64,000 nt of DNA. Source: Metapseudomonas resinovorans DSM 21078 (GTDB lineage: Bacteria; Pseudomonadota; Gammaproteobacteria; Pseudomonadales; Pseudomonadaceae). Positions 9,824-20,180 of the stretch are shown here, piece by piece (the stretch's first letter is position 1; the number at the start of each line of letters is the position of its first letter). Where the stretch lies: positions 1 through 64,000 of the forward strand of contig NZ_AUIE01000035.1 of assembly GCF_000423545.1 (NCBI RefSeq), in the 5' to 3' direction. A program made the translations under genes and the position numbers. The notes beneath the pieces were generated by a model. That model was not told the origin of the DNA, made no database searches, and saw nothing but the letters and a program-made list of their open reading frames with translations.

Positions 9824-10987
9824 TCAGCGGGTTTCGTTGTACAGCTCGCGGCCAATCAGCATGCGGCGGATTTCGCTGGTGCCGGCGCCGATCTCGTAGA
9901 GCTTGGCGTCGCGCAGGAGACGGCCCGCCGGGTACTCGTTGGTGTAGCCGTTGCCGCCCAGCAGCTGGATGGTGTCCAGGGCCATCTTGGTGGCCATTTC
10001 GGCGGTGTAGAGGATCACTGCGGCGGCGTCCTTGCGCGATTCCTCGCCGCGGTCGCAGGCCTTGGCCACGGTGTACAGGTAGGACTTGGAAGCATTCATG
10101 CCGGCGTACATGTCGGCCAGCTTGCCCTGCACCAGTTGGAATTCGCCGATGGACTGCTTGAACTGCTGGCGCTCGTGCACATAGGGCAGCACCACGTCCA
10201 TGCAGGCGCTCATGATCCCGGTCGGGCCGCCGGAGAGCACGGTACGTTCGTAGTCCAGACCGCTCATCAGCACGGCCACGCCACGACCTTCCGCACCGAG
10301 GATGTTTTCTTCCGGCACCTCAACGTCTTCGAACACCAGCTCGCAGGTGTTGGAACCGCGCATCCCCAGCTTGTCCAGCTTCTGGTGGCGGGAGAAGCCC
10401 TTGAAGTCGCGCTCGACGATGAAGGCGGTCATGCCGCGTGAGCCGGCGTTGACGTCAGTCTTGGCGTAGATCACGTAGGTGTTGGCGTCCGGGCCGTTGG
10501 TGATCCACATCTTGTTGCCGTTGAGCACGTAGCGGTCGCCTTTCTTGTCGGCGCGCAGCTTCATCGACACCACGTCCGAGCCGGCGTTGGGCTCGCTCAT
10601 GGCCAGCGCGCCGACGTGTTCGCCGGAACACAGCTTGGGCAGATACTTGAGCTTCTGCTCGTGGGTGCCGTTCTTGCGGATCTGGTTGAGGCAGAGGTTG
10701 GAGTGGGCACCGTAGGACAGGCCGACCGAGGCGGACGCGCGGCTGATTTCTTCCATCGCCACCACGTGAGCCAGGTAGCCCATGTTGGTGCCGCCGTACT
10801 CCTCTTCCACGGTCATGCCGAGCAGGCCCATGTCGCCGAACTTGCGCCACATGTCCATGGGGAACTCGTTATCACGGTCGATCTGCGCGGCACGCGGGGC
10901 CAGTTCGGCTTGGGCGAACTGATGGACGGAATCGCGCAGCATGTCGATGGTCTCGCCGAGACCGAAGTTGAGAGTGGGGTAGCTCAT
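9824..10987 (-). CDS. liuA: Isovaleryl-CoA dehydrogenase
   Basis: A 387-residue FAD acyl-CoA dehydrogenase starting [19 protein letters not shown]. Visible family segments are [16 protein letters not shown] (flavin/substrate), [13 protein letters not shown], and the C-terminal [19 protein letters not shown] and [18 protein letters not shown]. It oxidises isovaleryl-CoA to 3-methylcrotonyl-CoA and passes electrons to ETF. The ATG at 10987 is preferred over an upstream in-frame start (11008), which only adds seven residues. Confidence 0.94.
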   Translation of the reverse strand: MSYPTLNFGLGETIDMLRDSVHQFAQAELAPRAAQIDRDNEFPMDMWRKFGDMGLLGMTVEEEYGGTNMGYLAHVVAMEEISRASASVGLSYGAHSNLCLNQIRKNGTHEQKLKYLPKLCSGEHVGALAMSEPNAGSDVVSMKLRADKKGDRYVLNGNKMWITNGPDANTYVIYAKTDVNAGSRGMTAFIVERDFKGFSRHQKLDKLGMRGSNTCELVFEDVEVPEENILGAEGRGVAVLMSGLDYERTVLSGGPTGIMSACMDVVLPYVHERQQFKQSIGEFQLVQGKLADMYAGMNASKSYLYTVAKACDRGEESRKDAAAVILYTAEMATKMALDTIQLLGGNGYTNEYPAGRLLRDAKLYEIGAGTSEIRRMLIGRELYNETR

Positions 10988-11026
10988 CGTTACACCTGTG
11001 CTTGTCATTGTCGGAGGATGAGTGGA

Positions 11027-11425
11027 TCAGGCGTTGACGCCCTGTTTGCGTTCGGTTTCGGCCATGGCCGCCAGGCAGCGTTCCTCGGCCGTATCCAGTT
11101 CCAGCTGCATCTGCTGGATATCCAGCAGCTGCTGTTCAAGCTGCGCGCGGCGCGCGGCGATCTTGTCCATGAAGGTCTGCAGCTGCTTGCGGTTACCGCT
11201 GCTGGGGTCGTAGAGGTCGATCAGTTCCTTGCATTCGGCCAGCGAGAAACCGATGCGCTTGCCCCGCAGGATGAGCTTGAGCGCCACCAGGTCCTTAGGG
11301 CTGTAGATGCGCTCCTGGCCGCGGCGCTCGGGGCTGAGCATGCCTTGCTCCTCATAGAAGCGGATGGCGCGGGTGGTGACGTCCAGTTCGCGGGCCAGGT
11401 CGGAAATGCTGTAGGTGGTGGGCAT
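11027..11425 (-). CDS. liuR: MerR-family regulator of the liu operon
   Basis: A 132-residue MerR-type protein. The N-terminal winged HTH reads YSISDLARELDVTTRAIRFYEEQG, followed by the ERIYSPKDLVALKLILRG wing and a C-terminal coiled coil (QLEQQLLDIQQMQLELD). It is the first gene of the liu operon, 39 bp before liuA. LiuR is known in proteobacteria as the repressor of branched-chain amino acid degradation genes, probably sensing pathway acyl-CoAs. A perfect 16-bp palindrome lies just upstream and fits its operator. Confidence 0.92.
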   Translation of the reverse strand: MPTTYSISDLARELDVTTRAIRFYEEQGMLSPERRGQERIYSPKDLVALKLILRGKRIGFSLAECKELIDLYDPSSGNRKQLQTFMDKIAARRAQLEQQLLDIQQMQLELDTAEERCLAAMAETERKQGVNA

Positions 11426-11451
11426 GGTCGGGGCTCGTGGCTGTGTTTACC

Positions 11452-11467
11452 TTTACGTTAACGTAAA
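11452..11467. promoter_or_regulatory. LiuR operator upstream of liuR
   Basis: TTTACGTTAACGTAAA is a perfect 8+8 palindrome 27 bases before the liuR start codon. It agrees with the LiuR site described by comparative genomics in proteobacteria. It implies autoregulation of the whole operon. It is the only good copy I see in the window. Confidence 0.8.
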
Positions 11468-11646
11468 CCTGTGCCAACCTGACTGTCAACTACGCTTCGC
11501 AACAGCAGGCGACGGCCGGAATGGCTTGATACTTGCTGCCTGCAGGGGAGTTGGTCCGCTCTTTACGGACGTGGGCCGGGGGTGTAGACATTCAAGGCGA
11601 GCGACTTGACCGCCGGCCCATGCCGGGGCGCACGCTGGAGCGAGAG

Positions 11647-13548
<1,902 letters not shown>

Positions 13549-13581
13549 CTCGCCCAAGCTGCCAATGCGGGGCTGAAACCC

Positions 13582-13679
13582 TGTGGGGGCGAATTCATTC
13601 GCTAAGCAGACCGCAGGTCTGCCCTGCAAGACCGAAGGGGGCTGCGTTGCAGCCCATAGCGAATGAATTCGCCCCCACA
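13582..13679. repeat. 98-bp nested palindromic element
   Basis: Perfect 23-bp inverted arms at 13582-13604 and 13657-13679 (ending in TGTGGGGGCGAATTC). Inside are two smaller hairpins, GCAGACC/GGTCTGC and GGGCTGC/GCAGCCC. The outer arm sequence recurs at the left side of the composite repeat near 17415. It sits between the sigma-54 activator and the ABC transporter gene and may act as a terminator, or be a miniature mobile element. Confidence 0.8.
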
Positions 13680-13708
13680 ATGAACGTGCAATCCCTGGCG
13701 ATTACCCG

Positions 13709-15442
13709 ATGACCCGTCTCCTCCTCAAACTGGTGGAAACCAGCGACCCCGACCTGCTGCGCCGTGCCCTGGCCTGGCTCTATGGCTTCGTCCGCCCGCA
13801 GCTGCGCGCCATCCTCGTTCTGCTGGGCCTGTCCCTCGGCGCCTCCCTGCTGGTGCTGGCCCAACCCTGGCTGACCAAGACCCTGATCGACGACGGCCTG
13901 CTCGCCAAGGACTTCGGCCTGCTGGTGCAGGTGGCGGTGGCAATGATCGCCGTCGGCATCCTCGGCACCGTGCTGTCGGGCATCAACCGTTACCTGCACA
14001 CCCGGCTCTCGGGGCGCATCCTCTTCGCCCTGCGTGATGACCTGTACCGCCACCTGCAGCAACTCTCGCCGGCCTTCTATGGCCGCAAGCGCATCGGCGA
14101 CATCCTTTCCCGGCTGGATGGCGACGTGGCGGAAATCCAGCGCTTCGCCGTGGATTCGCTGTTCTCCGCCGTCTCCAGCGTCATCGGCCTGATCGGCGCG
14201 GTGACCCTGATGCTGCTGCTGTCCTGGCAACTGTCATTGCTGCTGGCGCTGCTGATCCCCATCGAAGTGCTCTGGCTGCGCTGGATGCGACGCAAGGTCG
14301 AGCGCGAGGTGCGCAGCCTGCGCGAACGCTCGGCGGACGTGTCGTCGTTCCTGGTGGAAACCCTGCCGGCGATGAAGTTCATCCAGGCCGCCGGTCAGCA
14401 GAAACGCGAGTCCGGCCGCCTGGAAAGACTCGGGCAGGGCTACATGAGCCAGTTGCTGCGCGTGCAAATCACCGAGTTCTTCACCCATGCCGTGCCCGGC
14501 ACCCTGACCTCGCTGTCCCGCGCCTGTGCCTTCCTCATCGGCGGCTACTGGGTGATCCAGGGCACCTGGCAGTTGGGCGCGCTGATCGCCTTCTCCACCT
14601 ACCTCGGCATGGCCGTGGGGCCGGTGCAGAGCCTGCTGGGTCTCTACGTTGCGCTGCAACGGATGACCGTGAGCCTCGGCCGGGTGATGGAACTGCAACA
14701 GGAGCCGGTGCCGGTACGCCAGCCCGACGCGCCCAAACCCATGCCGGAGGGCAGGGGAGAGCTGCGCCTGGAAGGCGTGCATTTCGCCCACGAGCAACGT
14801 GCCGGTGCCGTGCTGCGCGACGTAGACGCCTGCATTCCCGCTGGCCTCAAAGTCGCCATCAGCGGCGCCTCGGGCGTCGGCAAATCCACCCTGATCGACC
14901 TGCTGCAACGCTTCTACGACCCGGACCAGGGGCGCGTCCTGCTGGACGGCGTCGACCTGCGCGAGCTGGACCTCTTTGCCCTGCGCCGGCGCATCGCCGT
15001 GGTCAGCCAGGACATCGTCCTGTTCCGTGGCACCCTGGCGGAGAACCTCGGCTACAGCGCCCCCGACGCCAGCCGTGAGGCCCTGGAACAGGTGGCGCGG
15101 CTGGCCCGCCTGGACAGCCTGATCGAATCCCTGCCGCTTGGCCTGGACAACCCACTGGGCGAGCGCGGCCAGCAACTTTCCGGCGGGCAGAAACAACGCA
15201 TCGCTATCGCCCGCGCGCTGCTGCAAGACCCGCTGATCCTGGTGCTGGACGAAGCCACGTCGGCGGTGGACGAAGCTACCGAGCGCGAAGTGATCGCCGC
15301 CATCGACCAGCTCTTCGCCGGGCGCACGCGCATCCTTATCAGCCACAGGCCATCCACCCTGGCCCAGGCCGACATCGCCTTCCGCCTGGAGCACGGCCAG
15401 TTGCACAGCCTGGAACCCGAGCAGGTGAGCCATGGCCAATGA
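13709..15442 (+). CDS. qhpF: ABC exporter (fused permease/ATPase), QhpF-like
   Basis: A 577-residue half-transporter. About five to six membrane segments occupy residues 30-290 (FVRPQLRAILVLLGLSLGA onward). The nucleotide-binding domain has Walker A SGASGVGKST (about 385-394), signature LSGGQKQRIAIARAL and Walker B LILVLDEATSAVD. On its own it would be called an MsbA-like ABC protein. The two overlapping downstream genes (subtilisin-like protease, Trp-halogenase-type flavoprotein) identify it as QhpF, which is thought to export the crosslinked QhpC peptide of quinohemoprotein amine dehydrogenase. The ATG has no strong ribosome binding site. Its last 11 bases overlap the next gene. Confidence 0.8.
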   Translation: MTRLLLKLVETSDPDLLRRALAWLYGFVRPQLRAILVLLGLSLGASLLVLAQPWLTKTLIDDGLLAKDFGLLVQVAVAMIAVGILGTVLSGINRYLHTRLSGRILFALRDDLYRHLQQLSPAFYGRKRIGDILSRLDGDVAEIQRFAVDSLFSAVSSVIGLIGAVTLMLLLSWQLSLLLALLIPIEVLWLRWMRRKVEREVRSLRERSADVSSFLVETLPAMKFIQAAGQQKRESGRLERLGQGYMSQLLRVQITEFFTHAVPGTLTSLSRACAFLIGGYWVIQGTWQLGALIAFSTYLGMAVGPVQSLLGLYVALQRMTVSLGRVMELQQEPVPVRQPDAPKPMPEGRGELRLEGVHFAHEQRAGAVLRDVDACIPAGLKVAISGASGVGKSTLIDLLQRFYDPDQGRVLLDGVDLRELDLFALRRRIAVVSQDIVLFRGTLAENLGYSAPDASREALEQVARLARLDSLIESLPLGLDNPLGERGQQLSGGQKQRIAIARALLQDPLILVLDEATSAVDEATEREVIAAIDQLFAGRTRILISHRPSTLAQADIAFRLEHGQLHSLEPEQVSHGQ

Positions 15443-16106
15443 ACTCGCTATCGGCATTATCGACAGCGGCTTCGCGCCGGAGCAGGGGAGCCACGTTGCC
15501 CTGGCCCGGCGCTTCTGGCTGGAAGGCGGTGAGTTGCTCGATGGCGACACCCAGCCGGATGCCCTTGGCCACGGCAGCGTTGTGCTGGACACCTTGACGC
15601 GCCAGTGCGGCCCGGTCCGCCTCTGTGTGGCCCAGGTATTCGCTGAGCGCTGGCAGACCAGCCCGCTGCAGATTGCCGCTGCCCTTCACTGGCTGATCGA
15701 GCAGAACGTGGCCCTGGTCAACCTGAGCCTCGGCCTGCGCAACGACCGCCCGGTGCTGCGTGAGGCCTGCGTGCTGGCCCATACCGCCGGCATCCTGCTC
15801 TGCGCCTCCAGCCCGGCCCAGGGCGAGCCGGTGTACCCGGCGGCCTATCCGGGCGTGATCCGCGTGACCGGCGATGCCCGCTGCGCGCCGGGGCAATGGT
15901 CCTGGCTGAACAGCCCGCAAGCCGACTTCGGTGCCCATGTGGCAGCGGCCAATGGCGTGGCGGGTTCCAGCGTCGGTTGCGCGGCCCTTTCCGGCATCAT
16001 CGCCGGCTTCCTGCAAGCCCATCCCGGCGCCGGCCGCGAGGCTGTGCTCCAGTGGCTACGCGAGGGAGCGGCCTTCACCGGACGGGAGCGCCGTGGCCAT
16101 GACTGA
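15432..16106 (+). CDS. qhpE: Subtilisin-like serine protease, QhpE-like
   Basis: A compact 224-residue S8 peptidase without signal peptide. The catalytic triad is visible: Asp 11 in GIIDSGFAP, His 47 in ALGHGSVV, Ser 180 in AGSSVGCAALSG. Ordinary subtilisins are longer and secreted. A cytoplasmic short subtilase between an ABC exporter and a flavin monooxygenase is the known arrangement of QhpE, which removes the leader of the QhpC subunit after crosslinking. It overlaps qhpF by 11 bases and qhpG by 8, so translation is tightly coupled. Confidence 0.82.
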   Translation: MANELAIGIIDSGFAPEQGSHVALARRFWLEGGELLDGDTQPDALGHGSVVLDTLTRQCGPVRLCVAQVFAERWQTSPLQIAAALHWLIEQNVALVNLSLGLRNDRPVLREACVLAHTAGILLCASSPAQGEPVYPAAYPGVIRVTGDARCAPGQWSWLNSPQADFGAHVAAANGVAGSSVGCAALSGIIAGFLQAHPGAGREAVLQWLREGAAFTGRERRGHD

Positions 16107-17388
16107 GATCGTCGTGCTGGGTGCCGGCCCGGCTGGCGCGGCAGTGGCCCTCGGGCTGCGTCGGCTGGGCTACTCCGTGCGGGTGGTCAGCGAATGGCGC
16201 CGCTTTGCGGCAGTGGAGGGCGTGTCCCAACGGGTGCTGGATGGGTTGCGGCAAGCCGGTCTTGATCGTGCGCTGGCCTGCGCCGCCGCTCCCTCGCCGC
16301 GGCGGGTGCAGTGGAACGGCGACGGCCAGTCGATCAATCAGGAATGCCTGCTGGATCGCCCGCAGTTCGATGCTGCCATCCGCGAAGACCTGCGCGCTGC
16401 CGGCATCGAGGTGCTGGCGGCGCGCGTGCTGAAAGTGGAAAGCACCGGCGATGGTCATCTGATCCATATCGAACCGGGCGAACCCCTGCGCGCGGACTTC
16501 CTCGTCGAAGCCCGTGGCCGCCAGGCGCCGCTGGCCGGTGGTCGCCTGCGCGGACCGGAAACCTTGAGCCTGCTCAACCAGTGGCAGGACGCCCCCGGTC
16601 AACCGGCCTCGGCGGTGGAAAGCCTGCCCGATGGCTGGGCCTGGATGGCGCGCCTGACGGACGGCCGCTGCTACTGGCAGATCACCCTCAACGCCCGCGA
16701 TCTGCCGCCCAAGGAGCAACTACCCGACTACTGTGCCCACCGCCGCAGCGAGTCCGTGCTGGTGCGCGAGCTGTTCGGCGCCCAGGCCCTACAGCCGGCC
16801 AGCCTGCACGCCCGCAGCAGCACGGCGATTCTCTTCCACGAGGCCAGCGGCCCCAACTGGCTGCGGGTAGGGGATGCCGCGATGGCGGTGGACCCGCTCT
16901 CCGGCAACGGCATCTTCCAGTCGCTGTCGTCGGCCCTGCAGGCATCGGCAGTGATCAACACCATGATTCAACGCCCCGAGTGCGCCGAACTGGCCCGGCG
17001 TTTCCACCAGCGCCGGGTGGAACACCTCTTCCTGCGCTTCGCCCGCACCGGGCGGGACTTCTACGCCCTGGAACAACGCTGGCCAGACGCAGCCTTCTGG
17101 CGCGACCGCCGCACCTGGCCCGACGCCGAGCCCATGCACGCGCCGGCGGACTTCAGCCAGGTGCGCGTGGAGCGCGCACCGGTGATTCATGGCGACCTGA
17201 TCGAAGAAGCCGACGTGGTCGTAACGGCGGACCAGCCGCTGGGCATCTGGCACCTGCAAGGCATCGAACTCGCCCCTGTCGTTTCCGCCCTGCATCGGGG
17301 TGAGCTGCCCCAGGCCCTGGCCAGCCTCCCGGAACAGCCTCGTCGCCTGGTGCAAGGCTGGCTGCTGGCCCAGGGCTACAGACCCTGA
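16099..17388 (+). CDS. qhpG: FAD-dependent monooxygenase, QhpG-like
   Basis: A 429-residue flavoprotein starting MTEIVVLGAGPAGAAVALGL, the Rossmann dinucleotide site. A second FAD motif reads WLRVGDAAMAVDPLSGNGI. It resembles tryptophan halogenase/flavin monooxygenase enzymes. QhpG is reported to hydroxylate the tryptophan of QhpC on the way to cysteine tryptophylquinone (CTQ), and the context (exporter and subtilase) supports that call. ATG 16099 lies within the end of qhpE; upstream in-frame extension is not homologous. No qhpA, qhpB, qhpC or qhpD gene follows. Confidence 0.8.
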   Translation: MTEIVVLGAGPAGAAVALGLRRLGYSVRVVSEWRRFAAVEGVSQRVLDGLRQAGLDRALACAAAPSPRRVQWNGDGQSINQECLLDRPQFDAAIREDLRAAGIEVLAARVLKVESTGDGHLIHIEPGEPLRADFLVEARGRQAPLAGGRLRGPETLSLLNQWQDAPGQPASAVESLPDGWAWMARLTDGRCYWQITLNARDLPPKEQLPDYCAHRRSESVLVRELFGAQALQPASLHARSSTAILFHEASGPNWLRVGDAAMAVDPLSGNGIFQSLSSALQASAVINTMIQRPECAELARRFHQRRVEHLFLRFARTGRDFYALEQRWPDAAFWRDRRTWPDAEPMHAPADFSQVRVERAPVIHGDLIEEADVVVTADQPLGIWHLQGIELAPVVSALHRGELPQALASLPEQPRRLVQGWLLAQGYRP

Positions 17389-17414
17389 ACCCCGCTCAGG
17401 CCACTGCTTTTTCT

Positions 17415-17618
17415 GTTGGGGGCGAATTCATTCTGCTTGGCAATTGAGATGGCTATGTCTGCGTTACGTGTTGTCGGGAGCTGCATTGCCCGTAGGAGCT
17501 GGCTTGCCAGCGAATGGCCGCGTTTCGCTGGCAAGCCAGCTCCTACAAGGCTCTTGGCCCGATGGTCAATCTCTCGAAACAGCTAACGCAGACATAGCGA
17601 TTGAAATCGCCCCTACAA
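17415..17618. repeat. Composite palindromic repeat, copy A
   Basis: The inner REP hairpin has 23-base arms at 17492-17514 and 17524-17546 (GTAGGAGCTGGCTTGCCAGC type). It lies inside an outer imperfect inverted repeat of about 28 bases (17439-17466 with 17584-17612) containing GCTATGTCTGCGTTA. Copies B (55460-55662) and C (58194-58397, inverted) are alike over most of the length. Located between convergent genes. Confidence 0.85.
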
Positions 17619-17640
17619 CGACGACGCCCAGCCTGGGCAA

Positions 17641-17874
17641 TCAGGTGCTTGCATTGAAGCGGTACAGCGCGTGCAGGCGCAGCACGTAGCCGATCTTGAT
17701 CGAGGTCGGACCCAGCATCGTCAAAAGGTGCGCCAGTACCAGCGCACCGATCGACAGGTAGGCGTCAAGGAAGTAGGCCAGCAGGACCCCGATTGCCAGC
17801 ATCGCCGCGCCGCCTGCCAGCATATGGGTGGAGATTTTCAGTACGCGCCTGGGTGATTCGAAGAAGGCCAACAT
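17641..17874 (-). CDS. Small inner-membrane protein, PpyR-like
   Basis: 77 residues, starting MLAFFESPRRVLKIS, with two predicted membrane segments (MLAGGAAMLAIGVLLAYFL and ALVLAHLLTMLGPTSIKIGY). The SPRRVL start and LGPTxxKIGYVLRL end resemble the PpyR family of small pseudomonad membrane proteins, reported to affect psl exopolysaccharide and pyoverdine expression in P. aeruginosa. The assignment is from memory of the family pattern. It lies downstream of the flavoprotein gene on the same strand. Confidence 0.6.
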   Translation of the reverse strand: MLAFFESPRRVLKISTHMLAGGAAMLAIGVLLAYFLDAYLSIGALVLAHLLTMLGPTSIKIGYVLRLHALYRFNAST

Positions 17875-17956
17875 GGCCGGCTCCCTCTACAGAAGCAGCA
17901 GCGTTGCTCGGCTGGCTTCCGCCACGGGGTGACGGAAGCCAGGGTCGGATGAGGGC

Positions 17957-19159
17957 TCAGGCCACCGGAATCATCGGGTCAGCGGCTGCCAGGGCGGTGC
18001 TGCGATCAGCTGCCGGGGGGTAGATCCAGATGCTGTTGATCTGGCTCTTGAGCTCCTTGGCCTCCTGTTTCAGCAGCTTGACCTGGCGGTCCCAGCCTTC
18101 GGTGAACACCGCACCCCAGGCGCCGAGGTCCAGGCAGGTCACGTACTTGGGCTGGCGGTAGGCGGTGGGCGGCACGCCCAGCAGGTCGGCCGCAACGTTG
18201 TTGCCGGCATGGCGACCGAGGGAGATCGCGTGCTGGCAGGACATGGCGGCGAAGTTGCCCAGGTCATCGGTGGCGGCATAGGCAACGTCGCCAGCGGCGA
18301 AGATGTTGTCCTGACCGAATATCTTGAGGTTCTGATCCACGTGCAGGCGTCCCTGGCCATCGCGCACGCTGGTCAGTTGCTCGGTCAACGGGCTGGCGCG
18401 AAAACCAACGGTCCAGATCAGCGTCCGGCTCTCGATGCGACGGCCATCGGAAAGGGTCACGCCATCGGCGTCGACCGCCGATACGCTGGTATTCAGCTCC
18501 CATTCGATACCCAGGTGTTCGCTGGCCTCGACTATCGGCGGGCGGATTCCATCGCCCATGGCTGCCGCAATCTTCGGGCCGCGGTCGACGATGATCACGC
18601 GGATATGCTGGTCATCGCCGAGTACGGCGCGCAGGCGTGCCGGCATCTCCGTGGCGGTCTCGATGCCGGTGAAGCCGCCACCGGCGATCACCACGGTGTT
18701 GCGCGCGTCGCTGGCCGGCAGGTCTTTGAGGGACTTCAGGTGGTTCTCCAGGCGCACGGCCGACTCGATCTGGTCGACATCGAAGGCGTGGTCCTGCAGG
18801 CCGGGTACCGGCGGCCGGGCCAACTGGCTGCCGGTCGCCAGTACCAGGCGGTCGTAGCCCAGTTCGTGCGGCTGGCCGGCCTCGTCGCGGTAGCCGACGA
18901 TCCTGGCCTGCTCATCGATGCGCTCGGCCGTACCCTTGATGAAACGCACGCCTACCGTGTCGAGCAAGGCCTCCAGGGGCGCGAACATGGCATGCACGTC
19001 GGGCTCGTAGAAACGCGGACGGATGCGCAGTTCGGCCTGGGGCGCCAGCAGGGAAATATCCACGTCGTGACGACCGTGCATGTCCAGCAGGCGCGCTGCG
19101 CTCAATGCACTCCAGAGTCCGCCGAATCCCGCGCCAATTACCAGAATATGCTGCTTCAT
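17957..19159 (-). CDS. NAD(P)/FAD-dependent oxidoreductase, type II NADH dehydrogenase-like
   Basis: A 400-residue pyridine nucleotide-disulfide oxidoreductase-fold protein. FAD-binding VIGAGFGGLWSALSA is at the N-terminus, the NAD-binding VVIAGGGFTGIETATEM in the middle, and the FAD motif NIFAAGDVAYA near the C-terminus. The set is typical of NDH-2-like NADH:quinone oxidoreductases and related flavoproteins. No redox-active CxxC was seen. ATG 19159 is preceded by CAGGAGCAAGTC; the frame continues upstream to 19267 without homology. Physiological electron acceptor unknown. Confidence 0.85.
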   Translation of the reverse strand: MKQHILVIGAGFGGLWSALSAARLLDMHGRHDVDISLLAPQAELRIRPRFYEPDVHAMFAPLEALLDTVGVRFIKGTAERIDEQARIVGYRDEAGQPHELGYDRLVLATGSQLARPPVPGLQDHAFDVDQIESAVRLENHLKSLKDLPASDARNTVVIAGGGFTGIETATEMPARLRAVLGDDQHIRVIIVDRGPKIAAAMGDGIRPPIVEASEHLGIEWELNTSVSAVDADGVTLSDGRRIESRTLIWTVGFRASPLTEQLTSVRDGQGRLHVDQNLKIFGQDNIFAAGDVAYAATDDLGNFAAMSCQHAISLGRHAGNNVAADLLGVPPTAYRQPKYVTCLDLGAWGAVFTEGWDRQVKLLKQEAKELKSQINSIWIYPPAADRSTALAAADPMIPVA

Positions 19160-19409
19160 GACTTGCTCCTGAAAAGAGTGGGTAAATGACATTGAAGTTG
19201 TTGGTTCATGTTCGGCGGAACGAGTTATATAGGCCGGGTTTGCCGCTGCGAGTTTCGTCGCATTCATTCGTCCGCTGTGGGTTCATGCTATTTGCGGACT
19301 GCGAAAGATGCACTTCTACATCGGTGCATTGGCGTTATGCGTGGGGTGGGTTGATATATACGAAGGTATATTCGAAGGGCGCCAAAGAATTTGCCGGATC
19401 GGCTCGGTG
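19160..19409. other. Intergenic region, low-GC patch
   Basis: 250 bases between two minus-strand genes. There is a short AT-rich stretch near 19350-19380 (TTGATATATACGAAGG) that may hold the promoter of the flavoprotein gene. No gene recognised. Confidence 0.4.
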
Positions 19410-19796
19410 CTACTGGCGAAGGGCGTTCTCGATGCACTCCAGCAACTGGTCGGCCGAGAAAGGCTTGGGCAGGCAGGCGATCAGGCCGGGCATCGTGGTG
19501 CCGATGCGCGGAGCTGCTTCGGGGAAGGCAGTGATCAGAATGGTAGGAATCCGCAAACCCATGGTGATGAGCCGTTCGTGCAGTTCGACACCGCTCATTC
19601 CCGGCATCTGGATATCGGATATCAGGCAGTGCGTGTCCGCAGGGCCGGCGGAGTCGAGAAACGCCAGGGCATCGCAATAGGTACGGGCCTGGTAGCCGCT
19701 TGATCTCAATAAACCTTCCAGCGCCGTCCTTACGGATTCGTCATCATCGACGACTGCAATGACTGCCGTAGTGCCTGCCTGAGTTTGTTGCGTCAT
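19410..19796 (-). CDS. Stand-alone receiver (REC) domain protein
   Basis: 128 residues that form only a receiver domain: acidic pair in VIAVVDDDESVRTAL, phosphoacceptor Asp in LISDIQMPGMSG, conserved Thr/Ser in ILITAFPE and Lys in LPKPFSADQL. There is no output domain, so it would act as a phosphorelay intermediate or through protein contact, like CheY/DivK types. It resembles the receivers of FixJ-type regulators. A kinase partner could be one of the two sensor kinases encoded within 10 kb. Confidence 0.9.
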   Translation of the reverse strand: MTQQTQAGTTAVIAVVDDDESVRTALEGLLRSSGYQARTYCDALAFLDSAGPADTHCLISDIQMPGMSGVELHERLITMGLRIPTILITAFPEAAPRIGTTMPGLIACLPKPFSADQLLECIENALRQ

Positions 19797-20180
19797 TTTA
19801 AGTCGCTCGTGATGGCGATTGTCGTAATTGAAAGATACGCCGTCCGGAACTGCGGAGAAGTATACCTATGTATAGTCAATCGACACTGAGGTGTTGATAC
19901 CCATACCTCGACAATGCACGGCAAAATGGCTGGGAAGATTGCATCGGTATAGACCGCATCGGGTTTTATGGGGCATCTACCCAACTTCTCCTGACGGTCG
20001 GCAAGTCGCCGCATGCAATACCCATGTACAAGGGCGCACGCCCAAGAGGTATCCCGGCGGGACAGATGTACAAGTGACCTCCCGTCGTTGGCCTGAATAA
20101 GCTGGACCCACATCGTTGGCCTCTGGCTATCCGGACGGACAGCGAATTGTCGTGCGAATCCACCTATCCAGGCAGCGAAC
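19797..20180. other. Divergent intergenic region
   Basis: 384 bases between the receiver gene (minus) and a LysR gene (plus). It is relatively AT-rich near 19855-19880 (TATACCTATGTATAGTC), which could be promoter DNA. No gene or clear operator pair was identified. Confidence 0.4.

Noticed and set aside
13709-15442. MsbA lipid A flippase
   Set aside because: Domain order fits, but the overlapping subtilase and flavin monooxygenase genes point to QhpF, and no lipid A genes are near.
17415-17618. CRISPR-like repeat array
   Set aside because: The repeats are palindromic REP arms in head-to-head pairs, without regularly spaced direct repeats or cas genes.
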